From contig CAWGHZ010000003.1 of NCBI GenBank assembly GCA_963822575.1, forward strand, positions 248,001-312,000: a DNA stretch of 64,000 nt, given 5' to 3'. Positions 34,181 to 43,200 of this stretch are shown here, in pieces. Both the position numbers and the translations under genes were made by a program. The first letter of the stretch is position 1; every line of letters begins with the position of its first letter. The notes below the pieces were generated by a model, which was not told the origin of the DNA, made no database searches, and saw nothing but the letters and a program-made list of their open reading frames with translations. Source of the DNA: CAWGHZ01 sp963822575. Its GTDB lineage: Bacteria > Pseudomonadota > Alphaproteobacteria > MPNO01 > DASWLB01.

Positions 34181-34209
34181 CTTGCGCGCGCCCGCGCCAG
34201 CGCCCATAT
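34181..34209 (+). promoter_or_regulatory. RpoH (sigma-32) type promoter for htpG
   Basis: CTTG (34181-34184), 18-base spacer, CCCATAT (34203-34209). This fits the alphaproteobacterial heat-shock consensus CTTG-N17/18-C(C/T)(C/T)AT-N-T. The predicted start near 34216 is about 29 bases before the htpG ATG. Confidence 0.6.
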
Positions 34210-34244
34210 CACGGCCGCCTGGAAATTCCCGGCGGAGAGGGGCC

Positions 34245-36125
34245 ATGGCCGAACAGACTCTGACCTTCGAGACCGAGGTTTCCCGGCTTCTCGACCTGGT
34301 CATCAACTCGCTCTACTCGCAGAAGCAGATCTTCCTGCGCGAGCTGATCTCCAACGCCTCGGACGCGTGCGACAAGCTGCGCTACGAGGCGATCACGAGG
34401 CCCGAGCTGACCGCCGACGACCCCGAATTCCGCATCCGCATCGTGCCCGACGCCAAGGCGGGGACCCTCTCGGTCGCGGACAACGGGGTGGGCATGAACC
34501 GCGACGGGCTGATCTCCGAGCTCGGCACCATCGCGCGGTCGGGCACCGCCGCCTTCCTCGACCGGCTGGCCGCGGAGAAGACGGACGAAAAGGCCGGGTC
34601 CGACCTCGCCTTGATCGGCCAGTTCGGGGTCGGGTTCTATTCGGCCTTCATGGTGGCCGACCGTGTGGAGGTGGTGAGCCGGCGCGCCGGCGAGGCGGAG
34701 GGGTGGCGCTGGTCGTCCGACGGCAAGGGCCAGTACACCGTGGCCGAGGCCGAGCGGGCGGGACGCGGCACCGCCGTCACGCTGCACCTCAAGAAGGATT
34801 CGAAGGGCTTCCTCGACCCCGCCGAGATAAAGCGGATCGTGCGCGCCTATTCCGACCACATCGCCATCCCCATCGTGCTGGAGGAGGGCGGCACATCCGA
34901 GACGGTCAATACGGCGAGTGCCCTGTGGACCCGGCCGCGGTCCGGCATCAAGGAGGAGGAGTACAAGGAGTTCTACCACCACGCCGGCCACGCCTTCGAC
35001 GAGCCGTGGCTCACCCTGCATTTCAAGGCCGAGGGCAAGATCGAGTACACGAGCCTCCTGTTCGTGCCCGCGGAGAAGCCGTTCGACCTGTTCGACCCGG
35101 TGCGCCGCCACCGCGTGAAGCTCTACGTCAAACGCGTGTTCATCACCGACGAGTGCGAGGGGCTGGTGCCGCCCTGGCTGCGCTTCTTGCGCGGCATCGT
35201 CGATTCCGAGGATTTGCCGCTCAACGTCAGCCGCGAGATGCTGCAATCGAACCCGGTGGTGGCCCGCATCCGCCAGGCGGTGGTGCGGCGCGTGCTCTCG
35301 GAGCTGCAGAAGAAAGCCGACAGGGCGCCCGAGGAATACGCCAAGTTCTGGGCCAATTTCGGCGCGGTCCTGAAGGAGGGCATCTACGAGGACGCCGAGC
35401 ACCGCGACCAGCTCCTCAAGCTCGCGCGGTTCCGCACCACCGCCACCAACGGGCTCGCCAGCCTCGATGAGGCGATCGAGCGCATGCGCCCGGGCCAGGA
35501 GGCGATCTACACCATCGCCGGCGACGAGATCGAGACGTTGAAGAAAAGCCCGCAGCTCGAAGGCTTCGCCGCGCGTGGCATCGAGGTGCTGCTGCTCACC
35601 GACCCGGTCGACGAGTTCTGGACCGCCGCCGTGCCGGGCTATCGCGAGAAGCCATTCCGCTCGGCGACGCGCGCCGGCGCCGAGCTCGCCAAGGTGGCGC
35701 TCCTGGAGACCGAGGGCGCACCGCCGCCCGCCGCGGCCGACGCCAATACCGACGCGCTCGTCGCGCTCCTCAAGCTCACGCTCAAGGACGAGGTGAAGGA
35801 CGTGCGCGCGTCGGAGCGGCTGACCGAGAGCGCGGTGTGCCTGGTGTCCGATGCGGGCGACCCGGACATCCATTTGGAGCGGCTGTTGAAGCTGCATGGG
35901 CGCGACATGCCGCGCGCCAAGCGCATCCTCGAGATCAACCCCGGCCATGCCTTGATCCGCGCCCTCGCCGCGCGGGTGGGCGCGCAAGGCGCGGAGGGCA
36001 GGGCGCTGGACGACGCGGCCTGGCTGCTCCTTGACCAGGCGCGGATTCTCGAGGGCGAGGCCCTGCCCGACGCGACCGCCTTCGCCCGCCGCATGGCCGC
36101 CGCGATGGAGAAGGGGCTGGGGTAG
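34245..36125 (+). CDS. htpG: molecular chaperone HtpG (Hsp90)
   Basis: 626 residues, full length. The N-terminal GHKL ATPase is complete: E in LRELISNASDACDKL, DNGVGM, GTIARSGT and GQFGVGFYSAF. The middle domain has the catalytic Arg loop in NVSREMLQSNPV, and the C-terminal dimer domain follows. A general cytosolic chaperone of stressed proteins. The ATG follows a GGAGAGG site by six bases. Confidence 0.96.
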   Translation: MAEQTLTFETEVSRLLDLVINSLYSQKQIFLRELISNASDACDKLRYEAITRPELTADDPEFRIRIVPDAKAGTLSVADNGVGMNRDGLISELGTIARSGTAAFLDRLAAEKTDEKAGSDLALIGQFGVGFYSAFMVADRVEVVSRRAGEAEGWRWSSDGKGQYTVAEAERAGRGTAVTLHLKKDSKGFLDPAEIKRIVRAYSDHIAIPIVLEEGGTSETVNTASALWTRPRSGIKEEEYKEFYHHAGHAFDEPWLTLHFKAEGKIEYTSLLFVPAEKPFDLFDPVRRHRVKLYVKRVFITDECEGLVPPWLRFLRGIVDSEDLPLNVSREMLQSNPVVARIRQAVVRRVLSELQKKADRAPEEYAKFWANFGAVLKEGIYEDAEHRDQLLKLARFRTTATNGLASLDEAIERMRPGQEAIYTIAGDEIETLKKSPQLEGFAARGIEVLLLTDPVDEFWTAAVPGYREKPFRSATRAGAELAKVALLETEGAPPPAAADANTDALVALLKLTLKDEVKDVRASERLTESAVCLVSDAGDPDIHLERLLKLHGRDMPRAKRILEINPGHALIRALAARVGAQGAEGRALDDAAWLLLDQARILEGEALPDATAFARRMAAAMEKGLG

Positions 36126-36131
36126 GAGGCC

Positions 36132-36863
36132 TTACGACCCCGGGCCGATCTCGACCGCGACGTCGCCGAAGATGCGTCCCGCCTGGGGCGCCTGGACTAG
36201 GATGGCGCACCCGCCGCGCCCGGCCGCGCGCAGCTTGGCGAGGTCGAGCGTGACGGTTATCGCCGTGCCGTCATACTCGCCGACATTGCGCATGCTGCGC
36301 ACCACATGGACGTTGGTGAGCGTGGCGCCCGAGTTCTCGCCGCGGCGGACGCGGGTGGTGTGCGCCGCGTCGTAGTCGATCTGCCAGATCGTGGCGCCCT
36401 TCGCCATCTCGGCGCCGGCCGGGACGCGCACCGTCGCCGTGTCGCCGTCGCGCGCGACGGCGAGGGCCATCTTCCTGTCCTGCCGGGCCAAGGCGATGTG
36501 GCGCTCGACCACGTCGCGGTCCGAGCCGACCCCTTCCGTCCGCCCGTCGAACACCATCTGCGGGGTGTAGACGTAGGGCGTGCCGAGCTGGGCGCGATAG
36601 AGCTTCTGCCGGTTGGTCGCACCGGCGTGGCTGAACGGGTCCTCCCAGCCGATATAGTTCCAGTAGTCGACATGCTCGCTGAGCGCGATCACGTCGCCCC
36701 GCTTCGCGAGCTCGGCGAGGATCGCGTCGGCCGGCGGGCAGGACGAGCAGCCCTGCGAGGTGAACAGCTCGACGACGGGCTTTGCGGTCTCGGCCCGGGC
36801 GGGCGCGCCGGCAACGGCGACCAGCCCGGCGAGCGCCAGGGCGAGGGCAAGGGCCTGTTTCAT
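36132..36863 (-). CDS. DUF1223 family exported thioredoxin-like protein
   Basis: 243 residues with a signal peptide ending ARA-E near residue 24. The DUF1223 start VVELFTSQGCSSCPPADAIL places a C-S-S-C redox pair at about residues 39-42. It continues with HVDYWNYIGWEDPFS and TPQMVFDGR, both family stretches. Probably a periplasmic thiol oxidoreductase. It converges on htpG with six bases between stops. Confidence 0.85.
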   Translation of the reverse strand: MKQALALALALAGLVAVAGAPARAETAKPVVELFTSQGCSSCPPADAILAELAKRGDVIALSEHVDYWNYIGWEDPFSHAGATNRQKLYRAQLGTPYVYTPQMVFDGRTEGVGSDRDVVERHIALARQDRKMALAVARDGDTATVRVPAGAEMAKGATIWQIDYDAAHTTRVRRGENSGATLTNVHVVRSMRNVGEYDGTAITVTLDLAKLRAAGRGGCAILVQAPQAGRIFGDVAVEIGPGS

Positions 36864-36928
36864 TCCTGTGACTTAGCGCCGCGGCTGCGCCCGCGCCAAT
36901 CACACCTCGGTGATGGGAATCACGAGGG

Positions 36929-36978
36929 GGTGAGGTGCGGGGCCCCAAAGGTTTCGGAAACCTTACCGCGCCCTCACC
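36929..36978. repeat. nested inverted repeat after comM
   Basis: Inner perfect hairpin AAGGTTTC-G-GAAACCTT (36948-36964) lies within outer arms GGTGAGG and CCTCACC. It begins within the last codons of comM and sits 66 bases upstream of the DUF1223 start. There is no T run, so it is at best a factor-dependent terminator or a mRNA-stabilising hairpin. Confidence 0.5.
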
Positions 36979-38488
36979 AGCCCTGGACGGCGCGGCGGTA
37001 GGCGAGCGCCTCGGCGAGGTGGATGCGCCGCACCTGGGCGGCGCCGTCGAGGTCGGCGAGCGTCCGCGCGACGCGCAGCACCCGGTGATAGCCGCGCGCG
37101 GTGAGGCGCATGCGCTCGGCGGCGTCGGTCAGCAGCTTGCGCCCCTCGGCATCGGGGGCGGCGACCTCCTCCAGCAGCGTGCCATCGGCCTCGGCGTTGG
37201 TACGCGGCCCGTTCTCGATCCGGGCGTAGCGCTCGCGCTGCACCGCGCGGGCGGCGGCGACCCGGGCGGCGACGTCGGCCGAGCCCTCGGCAGGCGGCGG
37301 CAAGGCGAGCTCGGCGGGCGAGACGGAAGGCACCTCGATATGCAGGTCGATGCGGTCGAACAGCGGGCCCGAGATTTTCGACTGGTAATCCTGGGCGCAG
37401 CGGGGCGCCCGGGCGCAGGCGAGGGAGGCGTCGTCGAGATAGCCGCAGCGACACGGGTTCATCGCGGCGACGAGCTGGAACCGGGCCGGGAACGAGACAT
37501 GAGCGTTGGCGCGGGCGATCACCGCCCGGCCCGATTCGAGCGGCTGGCGCAGCGCCTCCAGGGTCGGGCGCGCAAATTCGGGGAGCTCGTCGAGGAACAG
37601 CACGCCCAGGTGCGCCAGGGACGCCTCGCCAGGCTTGACGCGCAAGCCGCCGCCGATGAGCGAGACCAGCGAGGCCGAATGGTGCGGCGCGCGGAACGGC
37701 CGGCGGCGCCTCAGCCGCCCACCGGCCAGCTCGCCCGCCACCGAATGGATCATCGAGACTTCGAGCGCCTCGGCGGGCTCCAACGGCGGCAGAAGGCCCG
37801 GCAGGCGGGCCGCCATCATCGACTTGCCGGCGCCGGGCGGACCCATCATCAGGAGGTTGTGCGCCCCGGCGGCGGCGATCTCGAGGGCGCGCTTGGCCGT
37901 CTCCTGCCCCTTGATGTCGCGGAGGTCCGGCACGGCCGGCCCGTTCTCGGCGACGCGCGGCTCCGGCGGGCGCAGCACCTGGGCGCCGCGCACGTGGTTG
38001 ACCAGCGCCAGCAGGGAGTCGGGGGCGAGCACCTGGATGCCGCCCGCCCACGCCGCCTCGCCCCCCGTCGCGGCCGGGCAGATCACGCCACGACCCCTCG
38101 CCGACGCCGCGATCGCCGCCGGCAGCACGCCTGCCACGGGCGCGATCGCGCCGTCGAGCCCCAGCTCCCCCAGCACGGTATAGCCGTCGACCGCGTCCTG
38201 CGGCAGGACCCCCATCTCGATCAGCAGAGCGAGCGCGATGGGCAGGTCGTAGTGGCTGCCCTCCTTGTTCACGTCGGCGGGCGCGAGGTTGACGATGATC
38301 CGCTTGTAGGGGAGCGCGAGCCCGACGGAGGTGAGCGCCGCCCTCACCCGCTCGCGCGATTCGCCGACGGCCTTATCGGGCAGCCCGACCACGGCGAAGG
38401 CGGGGATGCCGCCCGTCACCTTCACCTGGACGTCGATGTCCAGCACGTCGATGCCGTGGAAGGCGACCGTCGACACCCGTGCCGTCAT
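36974..38488 (-). CDS. comM: YifB/ComM family Mg-chelatase-like AAA ATPase
   Basis: 504 residues. It starts MTARVSTVAFHGIDVLDIDVQV, the usual family N-terminus, so ATG 38488 is chosen over upstream ATGs. A LonC-like N-terminal domain precedes the AAA core: GPPGAGKS (Walker A) and FLDELPEF (Walker B). A cysteine-rich stretch NPCRCGYLDD..C....C lies near residue 350. ComM is a hexameric helicase that aids branch migration in natural transformation and recombination. A LexA-type box lies about 90 bases upstream. Confidence 0.93.
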   Translation of the reverse strand: MTARVSTVAFHGIDVLDIDVQVKVTGGIPAFAVVGLPDKAVGESRERVRAALTSVGLALPYKRIIVNLAPADVNKEGSHYDLPIALALLIEMGVLPQDAVDGYTVLGELGLDGAIAPVAGVLPAAIAASARGRGVICPAATGGEAAWAGGIQVLAPDSLLALVNHVRGAQVLRPPEPRVAENGPAVPDLRDIKGQETAKRALEIAAAGAHNLLMMGPPGAGKSMMAARLPGLLPPLEPAEALEVSMIHSVAGELAGGRLRRRRPFRAPHHSASLVSLIGGGLRVKPGEASLAHLGVLFLDELPEFARPTLEALRQPLESGRAVIARANAHVSFPARFQLVAAMNPCRCGYLDDASLACARAPRCAQDYQSKISGPLFDRIDLHIEVPSVSPAELALPPPAEGSADVAARVAAARAVQRERYARIENGPRTNAEADGTLLEEVAAPDAEGRKLLTDAAERMRLTARGYHRVLRVARTLADLDGAAQVRRIHLAEALAYRRAVQGW

Positions 38489-38575
38489 GCGGCTCGATCC
38501 CCCCGGCGCGGCGTCCGGCCGCCGCTCGACTGCAAGTTCCGCCATCCCGTCCATGCGCCGCCCTCCGGCCGGATC

Positions 38576-38590
38576 GTTCCTGATTTGTTC
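38576..38590 (-). promoter_or_regulatory. alphaproteobacterial LexA (SOS) box upstream of comM
   Basis: GTTC-CTGATTT-GTTC exactly fits the class consensus GTTC-N7-GTTC. It lies 88 bases before the comM start in the 139-base gap to the TerC gene, so damage-inducible expression of comM is likely. Confidence 0.6.
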
Positions 38591-38627
38591 CAAGATAGCA
38601 AAGGCCGGCGGGCGGCGAAAGCGGATT

Positions 38628-39275
38628 TTAGCCGAGTGCGGCGTTCGCCGCCTCGATCACGTTCATGCCCCCCTCGACGATCATATTGATCGCGACATAG
38701 GCGATGATGGCGAGCCCGACATAGGCGATCCAGTGATAGCGCTGCAGCAGCCGGGCCACCAGGGCCGCGGCAAAACCCATCAGCGCCACCGAGAGGGCAA
38801 GCCCCATGATCATCACCGCCAAATGGTCGCGAGCGGCGCCAGCGACCGCCAGCACGTTGTCGAGCGACATCGAGACGTCGGCGACGACGATCTGGATCAC
38901 CGCCTGGCGGAAGGTCTTCTGGGCAATGGGCTTGCCGTGGCCGGCGCCCGGCTCATCGCTGGGCGCTCGCAGCTCGCGCCACAGCTTCCAGCACACCCAG
39001 AGGAGCAGGAGCCCGCCGGCGAGGGTGAGGCCGAGGATGCCGAGCAGTTCCACCGCCACCACGGCGAGGGCGATGCGCAGGACCGCTGCGGCGGCAATGC
39101 CCCACATCACCACCTTGCGCCGCTCGGAAGCGGGCAAGCCCGCGGCGGCCATGCCCACGACGACCGCGTTGTCGCCGGCCAGCACCACGTCGATCATCAC
39201 GACCGAGAGGAAGGCGCTGATCGCCGAGGCATGCTCGCCCATGCCCGGCGCGATGCCGGCGAGGAACGATTCCAT
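38628..39275 (-). CDS. TerC family integral membrane protein (YjbE type)
   Basis: 215 residues with six to seven membrane helices. The two family motifs with acidic residues in helices are FLSVVMIDVVLAGDNAVVVGM and IVVADVSMSLDNVLAVAGAA. Relatives export manganese or other metal ions, some behind yybP-ykoY riboswitches; I see no such riboswitch here. Single gene upstream of comM on the same strand. Confidence 0.88.
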   Translation of the reverse strand: MESFLAGIAPGMGEHASAISAFLSVVMIDVVLAGDNAVVVGMAAAGLPASERRKVVMWGIAAAAVLRIALAVVAVELLGILGLTLAGGLLLLWVCWKLWRELRAPSDEPGAGHGKPIAQKTFRQAVIQIVVADVSMSLDNVLAVAGAARDHLAVMIMGLALSVALMGFAAALVARLLQRYHWIAYVGLAIIAYVAINMIVEGGMNVIEAANAALG

Positions 39276-39387
39276 TGAGCGCCCATTCCGTCGCGCGCAC
39301 CCCCCGGCGCGCGTCCGGCCCTAGATATTGGGACGCGCGCGCCGGGCGCAATGGCCGGATAGCGTTAACGGAATCCGAACGGGCGCC

Positions 39388-40354
39388 CTACATGGGGCGG
39401 ACGTCGCGGGTCTCGCGGTGGCGGCGCTCGATGGCGTCCCAGATCTGCGCCTCGATCCTGGTGCCGTCGAGGCGGTTGATCTCCTGGATGCCGGTGGGCG
39501 AGGTGACGTTGATTTCGGTCAGGTAGTCGCCCAGCACGTCGATGCCGACGAACACCAGCCCGCGGTCGCGCAGCGCCGGCCCGATCAGGCTGCAGATTTC
39601 CTTGTCCCGCGCGGTCAGCGTGGTCTTCTCCGCCCGCCCGCCGGCGTGGAAGTTGGCGCGCGCCTCGCCCTGGGCGGGCAGGCGGGCGACCGCGCCGGCC
39701 GGCTCGCCGTCGACCAGGATGATCCGCTTGTCGCCCTGGCGCACCTCGGGCACGTAGCGCTGCACGATCACCGGCTCGCGGTAGAGCACGGTGAACATCT
39801 CCAGCATGGCGTTGAGGTTGTCGTCCGAGGGCGTCACGTGGAACACGCCGGCGCCGCCGTTGCCGTAGATCGGCTTCAGGATGATGTCGCCGTGCTCCTT
39901 GCGGAATTCCACGATGCGCTCGCGGTCCGACGTGATCAGCGTCGGCGGCATCAGCTCCTCGAAATGGGTGACGAACAGCTTCTCCGGCGCGTTGCGCACG
40001 CTGACCGGATCGTTCACCACCAGCGTCGCGGGATGGATGTGCTCCAGAAGGTGCGTCGCCGTGATGTAGGCCATGTCGAACGGCGGGTCCTGGCGCATCA
40101 GCACCACGTCCATGGTCACGAGATCGAGGACCTCGTACGGTCCGAGGGAGAAGTGATTGCCGCGCTCGCGCCGCACGTCGAGCCGGCGCGCTCGGGCGTA
40201 GAGTCGCCCATGGTGCAGGGCGAGCGCCTGCGGCAGATAGTGGTAAAGCGCATGGCCGCGCGCCTGCGCCTCCAAGGCCAGCACGAAGGTCGAAATCGGC
40301 ATCGATGTCGATCCCCTCGATGGGGTCCATCTGGATCGCGACCGCGAGACTCAT
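39388..40354 (-). CDS. gshB: glutathione synthetase, frame broken by one extra base
   Basis: Joins gamma-glutamylcysteine and glycine with ATP. ATG 40354 reads MSLAVAIQMDPIEGIDIDAD, the standard start, then fails at TTT. Removing one A of AAA (plus strand 40293-40295) gives IDIDADSTFVLALEAQARGH and a full protein of about 321 residues to the stop at 39388. It has RQDPPFDMAYITATHLLE, the ATP-grasp GGAGVFHV region and INVTSPTGIQEI. All other parts are intact, so a base-call error is likely. Confidence 0.92.
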
Positions 40355-40374
40355 GGCACTGCCCTTTCCGACCG

Positions 40375-41217
40375 TCAGTTGAGCCGGCGTCGCAGGCTTT
40401 GCAGCAAAGCGGCCGCCTGGTTGCGCGCGCCGCCCGCGGGGGCGCGCTCGAGGAATGCGTCGAGCGAGGCGATGGCCGCGCCGAGATTGCCGAGCTGCGC
40501 CTGGCACGCGCCACGCTCGTAGAGAAGCCGGGTCTCGTCGGGCGCGAAGATCAGCATGGCGTCCAGCGTGCGCACCGCGTCCTCATAGCGGCCGGCGCGG
40601 ATCTGGCGGCTCGACACGTTGTTCTCGAGGCGCAGCAGCACGTCGCGGTCCGCGACCGGCGCGTAATGCGCGGGGGTCAGCTCGGCGCCGGCGCCCGCGC
40701 CCAGCTTCAAGAGCTCGCGCAGCCCGGCGGGCCCCAGCGTCCGCCCGCCGTGGAACGGGTCGACGATGGCGCGCTCGCCGCCGTCCTCCAGCCGCAGCAG
40801 GAAGTGGCCGGGGAAGGAGAGGCCGGTGACCGGCCAGCCCTGGGCGCGCGCCACATGGATGTAGAGAATGCCGAGCGCGACCGGCAGGCCCTTGCGCCGG
40901 TCGATCACCCGCATCAGGTCGGCGTTGTCGAGGTCGTCGTAGGTTGCCTCGTCGCCCTCGTAGCCCTGGTCCTCGAACAGCACGCGGTTAAGCGCGGCGA
41001 CCCGCCCGGCAAGCCCGCCGCTGCCGGCCCTGGCCTCGGCCTCGGCCTCGGCGACCGCGCCGGCGAGCGCTGCGAGATGCTTTCGGTAGGGCGCGAGCGC
41101 CGCGCGCGGACGCGCCCAGGCGGCAAAGGCGAGTGCCCCCTCGGCGAGGTCGAGCGGCCCCTCCGCCCCGGCGGCGAGGCGGCGCAGCACCGCTTCGGCC
41201 TCCACTGCCGCGGTCAT
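40375..41217 (-). CDS. SirB1 family protein (transglutaminase-like plus TPR)
   Basis: 280 residues. ATG 41217 overlaps the upstream BON gene's stop by four bases (ATGA). Residues 70-150 hold the SirB1/transglutaminase-like core: LNRVLFEDQGYEGDEATYDDLDNADLMRVIDRRKGLPVALGILY (family spacing) and GLSFPGHFLLRL with DPFHGG. The C-terminal TPR is LENNVSSRQIRAGRYEDAVRTLDAML. The catalytic Cys of true transglutaminases is not evident, so it is likely structural. Role unknown. Confidence 0.82.
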   Translation of the reverse strand: MTAAVEAEAVLRRLAAGAEGPLDLAEGALAFAAWARPRAALAPYRKHLAALAGAVAEAEAEARAGSGGLAGRVAALNRVLFEDQGYEGDEATYDDLDNADLMRVIDRRKGLPVALGILYIHVARAQGWPVTGLSFPGHFLLRLEDGGERAIVDPFHGGRTLGPAGLRELLKLGAGAGAELTPAHYAPVADRDVLLRLENNVSSRQIRAGRYEDAVRTLDAMLIFAPDETRLLYERGACQAQLGNLGAAIASLDAFLERAPAGGARNQAAALLQSLRRRLN

Positions 41218-41822
41218 GCCTTGCTCCGGCGCGGGTCGGTCTTCAGCCACACGTAGTTGACCACCTTCTGCACGTAGGAGAGCGAGCGCGCGTAGTTGAT
41301 CACGCGGTCGAGCTCGGCCTGGTTCTGCGCGATGCCGATCAGGTACACCACCTGGTCGACCGTCTCGATCGAATAGTTGATCGACATGATGTCTTTGTCG
41401 AGCAGCAGCTTGGCGCGGAGCTGGGTGGAGATCCAGGCGTCGCGGGCGTAGTTGCCGACGTCGCCCTTATCCGAAACCTTGATCTCGTCGATCACCTCCC
41501 TGACGCCCTCGACTCGCCACACAAGGCGCACCGCCTCGGCGCGCTCGGCGGGCTTCGGTACCTTGCCGGTCAGCAGCACGCGGCGCTCCACCACGTCGAG
41601 CCCGAGATCCTGCCAGATCTCGAGGTTGGCGTCGGCCCAGGCGGCGTTGATGTCGGCGCGGATGCGGGTGTCGATGGCGGCGCCATCGAGGCCGCGCTCC
41701 TCCGAGGCGGCGACCGCCGCGGTCGCCCCGGCCCCCACCGCCGTCGACACGCAGCCGGCAAGCGCCGCCGCCAGTCCCGCCGCGGCGACGCAGCCGGCGA
41801 GGCGCGCGCGAGGTCTTGCCAT
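41214..41822 (-). CDS. BON-domain lipoprotein
   Basis: 202 residues with a lipobox (LAAALAGC, Cys at about 24). Two BON domains follow: IDTRIRADINAAWADANLEIWQDLGLDVVERRVLLTGKV and WISTQLRAKLLLDKDIMSINYSIETVDQVVYLIGIA (each broken by family spacing). Such outer-membrane lipoproteins (OsmY/DolP type) bind phospholipid and protect the envelope. Coupled to the SirB1-like gene by an ATGA overlap. Confidence 0.87.
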   Translation of the reverse strand: MARPRARLAGCVAAAGLAAALAGCVSTAVGAGATAAVAASEERGLDGAAIDTRIRADINAAWADANLEIWQDLGLDVVERRVLLTGKVPKPAERAEAVRLVWRVEGVREVIDEIKVSDKGDVGNYARDAWISTQLRAKLLLDKDIMSINYSIETVDQVVYLIGIAQNQAELDRVINYARSLSYVQKVVNYVWLKTDPRRSKA

Positions 41823-41863
41823 GTAACCACCCCCGATGCGGGCGCGCATTCTGCCCCCGCCGG

Positions 41864-42226
41864 TCACTCGCGCCAAGCGTCGACCACGTGGCTCGGCCAG
41901 CGCCACGGCGCGACGAGCATCACGTCGAAGCGGGCATCGAGGCCGGCAAGGTGCGGATGGCGCGCGAGAAACATCTTGGCGGCGGCGAGAATGCGGCGGC
42001 GCTGGCGCTGCGTCAACGATTCGGCGGCGCCTCCCACCGTGGCGCGCGCCTTGACCTCGACGAAGACCAGCGTGCGGCCGCGCCGCGCCACGATGTCGAC
42101 CTCGCCCACCGGCACCTTGTAGCGCCGCGCGAGCACGCGGTAGCCGCGGAGCCGCAACCCTAGCGCGCAGCACGATTCGGCCATCAGCCCGTAGCCGTGC
42201 GCCGCCCGGCGCCGCTCCCGGCTCAT
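41864..42226 (-). CDS. YraN/UPF0102 family endonuclease-like protein
   Basis: 120 residues. The pattern GYRVLARRYKVPVGEVDIVARRGRTLVFVEVKAR (family spacing) contains the E-x-D...E-x-K nuclease core (GEVDIV, FVEVKAR). The gene is next to rsmI in nearly all proteobacteria and overlaps it here by four bases. Function in the cell is unclear. Confidence 0.88.
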   Translation of the reverse strand: MSRERRRAAHGYGLMAESCCALGLRLRGYRVLARRYKVPVGEVDIVARRGRTLVFVEVKARATVGGAAESLTQRQRRRILAAAKMFLARHPHLAGLDARFDVMLVAPWRWPSHVVDAWRE

Positions 42227-43200
42227 TCGTCGCCGTCCCGGCCGCGCAGCGCGAGGGCGCGGGCATAGACCTGGCCGCGCGGCAGGCCGGTTGCACGCGC
42301 CACCTGGGCGACGGCGTCGCGCAGGCTCGATTCGCGGAGCGCCGCAGCGAGCGCCCGGTCGAGCGCATCGGCGTCGGGTGCCGCGGGCGCGGGCGGCGGG
42401 CCGACCAGGACGACGATCTCACCCTTCGGCTCGGGCGCGTCGGCGTACGCGGCCGCGAGATCGGCAAGGGGCGCGCGGCGCACCTCCTCGTAGAGCTTGG
42501 TGAGCTCGCGTGCCACCGCCGCCTCGCGCGCGCCGAGAAGCGCCGCCATGTCGGCGAGCGCGGCGGCGAGGCGATGCGGCGATTCGTAGAACACCAGGGT
42601 GGCCGGCACGCCGGCGAGTTCCTGCAGCGCCGACCGCCGGGCCACCCGCTTCGCCGGCAGGAAGCCCGCGAACAGGAAGCGGTCGGTGGGAACGCCGGCG
42701 AGCGAGAGCGCCGCGAGCACGGCCGATGCGCCCGGCAACGCCGTCACCGGAATATTGCGCGCGATGCACTCGCGCACCAGTCGCCAGCCGGGGTCGGAGA
42801 CGAGCGGCGTTCCGGCGTCCGACACCAGTGCCACGGTTTCGCCGCGTTCCAGACGTTCGATCAGCGCCGGCCGCACGCGTTCGGCGTTGTGGTCGTGGTA
42901 GGCGATCAGCCGGTTGGATAGGCCGTGAATCGCAAGGAGCTTCCCCGTCACCCGTGTGTCCTCGCAGGCGATGGCGTCGGCCGTGCCCAGCACGTCGAGC
43001 GCACGCAGCGTGATGTCGCGGGCATTGCCGATCGGCGTCGCGACCAGGTGCAGGCCGGGAACGCCGTCCCCGGCCGGACGTTTACTTGGCCGGGCGTCGG
43101 GCCTAGGTTGGCCGGCGGGGGAACCGTGCTGGGAGTGAGGATGTGCGCCGGAACGCGGCCCTGATGCACTTGACCGCTTGCCGGTGGGCCGCCGCGACAT
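42223..43200 (-). CDS. rsmI: 16S rRNA (cytidine(1402)-2'-O)-methyltransferase
   Basis: A SAM-dependent tetrapyrrole-methylase-fold enzyme acting at the ribosomal decoding centre. It has LHLVATPIGNARDITLRALDVLG, ACEDTRVTGKLL, VSDAGTPLVSDPGW and ALPGASAVLAALSLAG, all family motifs. The enzyme proper begins at about residue 47; the preceding part is basic and Pro-rich. No ATG/GTG/TTG lies closer in frame, so the start is given as ATG 43200. That overlaps the divergent LppC gene by about 37 bases and should be treated as uncertain. Confidence 0.88.
   Translation of the reverse strand: MSRRPTGKRSSASGPRSGAHPHSQHGSPAGQPRPDARPSKRPAGDGVPGLHLVATPIGNARDITLRALDVLGTADAIACEDTRVTGKLLAIHGLSNRLIAYHDHNAERVRPALIERLERGETVALVSDAGTPLVSDPGWRLVRECIARNIPVTALPGASAVLAALSLAGVPTDRFLFAGFLPAKRVARRSALQELAGVPATLVFYESPHRLAAALADMAALLGAREAAVARELTKLYEEVRRAPLADLAAAYADAPEPKGEIVVLVGPPPAPAAPDADALDRALAAALRESSLRDAVAQVARATGLPRGQVYARALALRGRDGDE

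Noticed and set aside
39364..39380. GTTAACGGAATCCGAAC as a CtrA site upstream of the TerC gene
   Set aside because: Only one TTAA half-site; the second is CGAA, and it is on the wrong side of both genes' starts.
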